Origin: Acidobacteriota bacterium
GTDB taxonomy: Bacteria; Acidobacteriota; HRBIN11
Assembly (NCBI GenBank): GCA_025061865.1
Contig: JANXAA010000133.1
Span: 1-6,329 of the forward strand
Direction of reading: 5' to 3'
DNA: 6,329 nt
Part shown: one piece after another, positions 5,328-6,329 of the stretch
Layout of the letters: the number at the start of each line of letters is the position of its first letter
Numbering within the stretch: the stretch's first letter is position 1
The notes under the pieces: model-generated
What the model was told of the DNA's origin: nothing
What the model saw: the letters and a program-made list of their open reading frames with translations, nothing else
Databases searched by the model: none
Translations under genes and position numbers: made by a program

Positions 5328-6329
5328 ATGAGTCAGCGGGAACTCACTGTCGGTGTGGGTGGTGAGGCCGGTGAGGGGATCGGTCGGACGGGTGATTCCA
5401 TTGCCAAGATAGCGGCTCGCTACGGTCTTCACATATACGCCTACAACAGCTATCAATCCGTGATCCGGGGCGGCCACGTCTGGCTTCGGATCCGGATAGC
5501 GACCGAAAAAGTCTATAACCATGGTGACCATCTCGACGTCCTGATCGCCTTGAATCAAGACACGTTCGACCGACACCTGCGAGAGGTCGATTCGGACGGC
5601 TGGGTCCTGTTCAATACAGAGGTCGTCCGGGTCCCGGAGGACCGCCGGAGTGACCTGCGCTATTGCGGGGTTCCCTGCAAGGTCATCTGTAAGGACCTAG
5701 GCTACAAGCCTGTCATGCAGAATACCGTCCTGCTGGGGGCGGCGGCTTGGGTCCTGCAGTTTGACTTTTCGTACATCGAAAAGGTCATGCAAGACACTTT
5801 CAAGCACAAGGGCGATGCGGTCGTGCGGGAAAACGTCCAGGTCGCTTTACGGGGCTACGAGTACGCCCGGGAGAATTTTTCCCCGATCCGTCCACCCTTC
5901 CCGATAGGACCCAAGCCCTTGGCCGTCACGACGGGCAACGAGATGTTCGCCCTCGGGGCTGTCGCAGCGGGCTGTAAGTTCTATGCGGCTTACCCGATGA
6001 CGCCTGCCTCATCGATCCTCCATTGGTTTGCTCGGTACGGTCCCGAACTCGCCGTGGTCGTCAAGCAGTGTGAAGACGAGCTGGCGGTCATCAACTTCGC
6101 CATCGGGGCGGGCTTTGCGGGCGTTCGGGCCCTATGCGCCACGTCCGGCGGCGGCTTTTCCCTGATGACGGAGGCTATCGGAGAGGCCGCCATGACGGAG
6201 ACACCCGTCGTGGTCATCAACGTCATGCGGGGTGGCCCCTCGACGGGCCTCCCGACTAAGACGGAGCAAGCTGACTTTTGGCAACTCTTCGGTGCTTCCC
6301 AGGGGGACTATCCCAAGATGATCGTGGCC
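5328..6329 (+). CDS. korA: 2-oxoacid:ferredoxin oxidoreductase, fused gamma-alpha subunit (3' partial)
   Basis: Subunit of a 2-oxoacid:acceptor oxidoreductase, probably the 2-oxoglutarate type. The enzyme oxidatively decarboxylates a 2-oxoacid with CoA to the acyl-CoA and reduces ferredoxin, or runs reductively in the reverse TCA cycle; it is cytoplasmic. The frame is open for 334 codons from ATG 5328 to the window edge with no lesion. Residues 5-185 are the gamma domain, opening with GVGGEAGEGIGRTGDSIAK (residues 9-27), then SVIRGGHVWLRI and PVMQNTVLLGAAAWVL. From about 197 the alpha pyrimidine-binding domain begins. It has YPMTPASSI (222-230, the oxoacid-binding motif), CEDELAVINFAIGAGFAG, TSGGGFSLM (272-280) and GGPSTGLPTKTEQAD (302-316). 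Fused subunits of this type are usually about 560-620 residues, so nearly half is beyond the window. A thiamine-binding beta subunit (korB) is expected downstream. Substrate specificity cannot be fixed from this part, so the symbol is tentative. Confidence 0.93.
   Translation, partial: MSQRELTVGVGGEAGEGIGRTGDSIAKIAARYGLHIYAYNSYQSVIRGGHVWLRIRIATEKVYNHGDHLDVLIALNQDTFDRHLREVDSDGWVLFNTEVVRVPEDRRSDLRYCGVPCKVICKDLGYKPVMQNTVLLGAAAWVLQFDFSYIEKVMQDTFKHKGDAVVRENVQVALRGYEYARENFSPIRPPFPIGPKPLAVTTGNEMFALGAVAAGCKFYAAYPMTPASSILHWFARYGPELAVVVKQCEDELAVINFAIGAGFAGVRALCATSGGGFSLMTEAIGEAAMTETPVVVINVMRGGPSTGLPTKTEQADFWQLFGASQGDYPKMIVA

Noticed and set aside
1..6329. CRISPR array, tRNA, rRNA or insertion sequence
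   Set aside because: No regularly spaced direct repeats, no cloverleaf or rRNA-like stretch, and no transposase or terminal inverted repeats were seen by eye on either strand.

Overview
The window is GC-rich bacterial DNA with strong preference for GTC, GAC and CGG codons. A ferredoxin-linked 2-oxoacid oxidoreductase and several cobalamin-type radical SAM enzymes suggest an anaerobic or microaerophilic, possibly thermophilic, deep-branching bacterium such as an Acidobacteriota-like lineage. That placement is inference; there is no marker gene.

Layout. Roughly 137-4098 is a leftward (minus-strand) operon, read in the order radical SAM A (3381-4098), radical SAM B (2358-3390), radical SAM C (948-2361), class I methyltransferase (137-834). 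A, B and C all have, or retain part of, the B12-binding-fold plus radical SAM architecture. B and C overlap by an ATGA stop/start. The 835-947 gap before the methyltransferase holds a long imperfect hairpin whose two arms carry G-quadruplex motifs on opposite strands. The 4099-4381 region is a divergent promoter region with an AT-rich island. To the right, on the plus strand, lie an exported N-acetylmuramoyl-L-alanine amidase (4382-5189) and the first 334 codons of a gamma-alpha fused 2-oxoacid:ferredoxin oxidoreductase alpha subunit (5328 to the window end).

The most striking property is damage. Every leftward gene is disrupted: single-base indels mostly in short homopolymers, one in-frame stop, an internal deletion in the methyltransferase, and a larger deletion that joins the front half of radical SAM A to the back two thirds of radical SAM B. 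Radical SAM C also has Ser in place of the first cluster cysteine. The rightward genes are clean except for one C8 tract at the amidase signal peptide. Reading frames can be followed by homology across each lesion, so the damage is either recent pseudogenisation or sequence error, and the two have not been separated here.

Taken together, A, B, C and the methyltransferase look like a small-molecule or lipid tailoring pathway of unknown product. The amidase (cell wall) and the oxidoreductase (central carbon and electron metabolism) are separate transcription units with no evident link to it.
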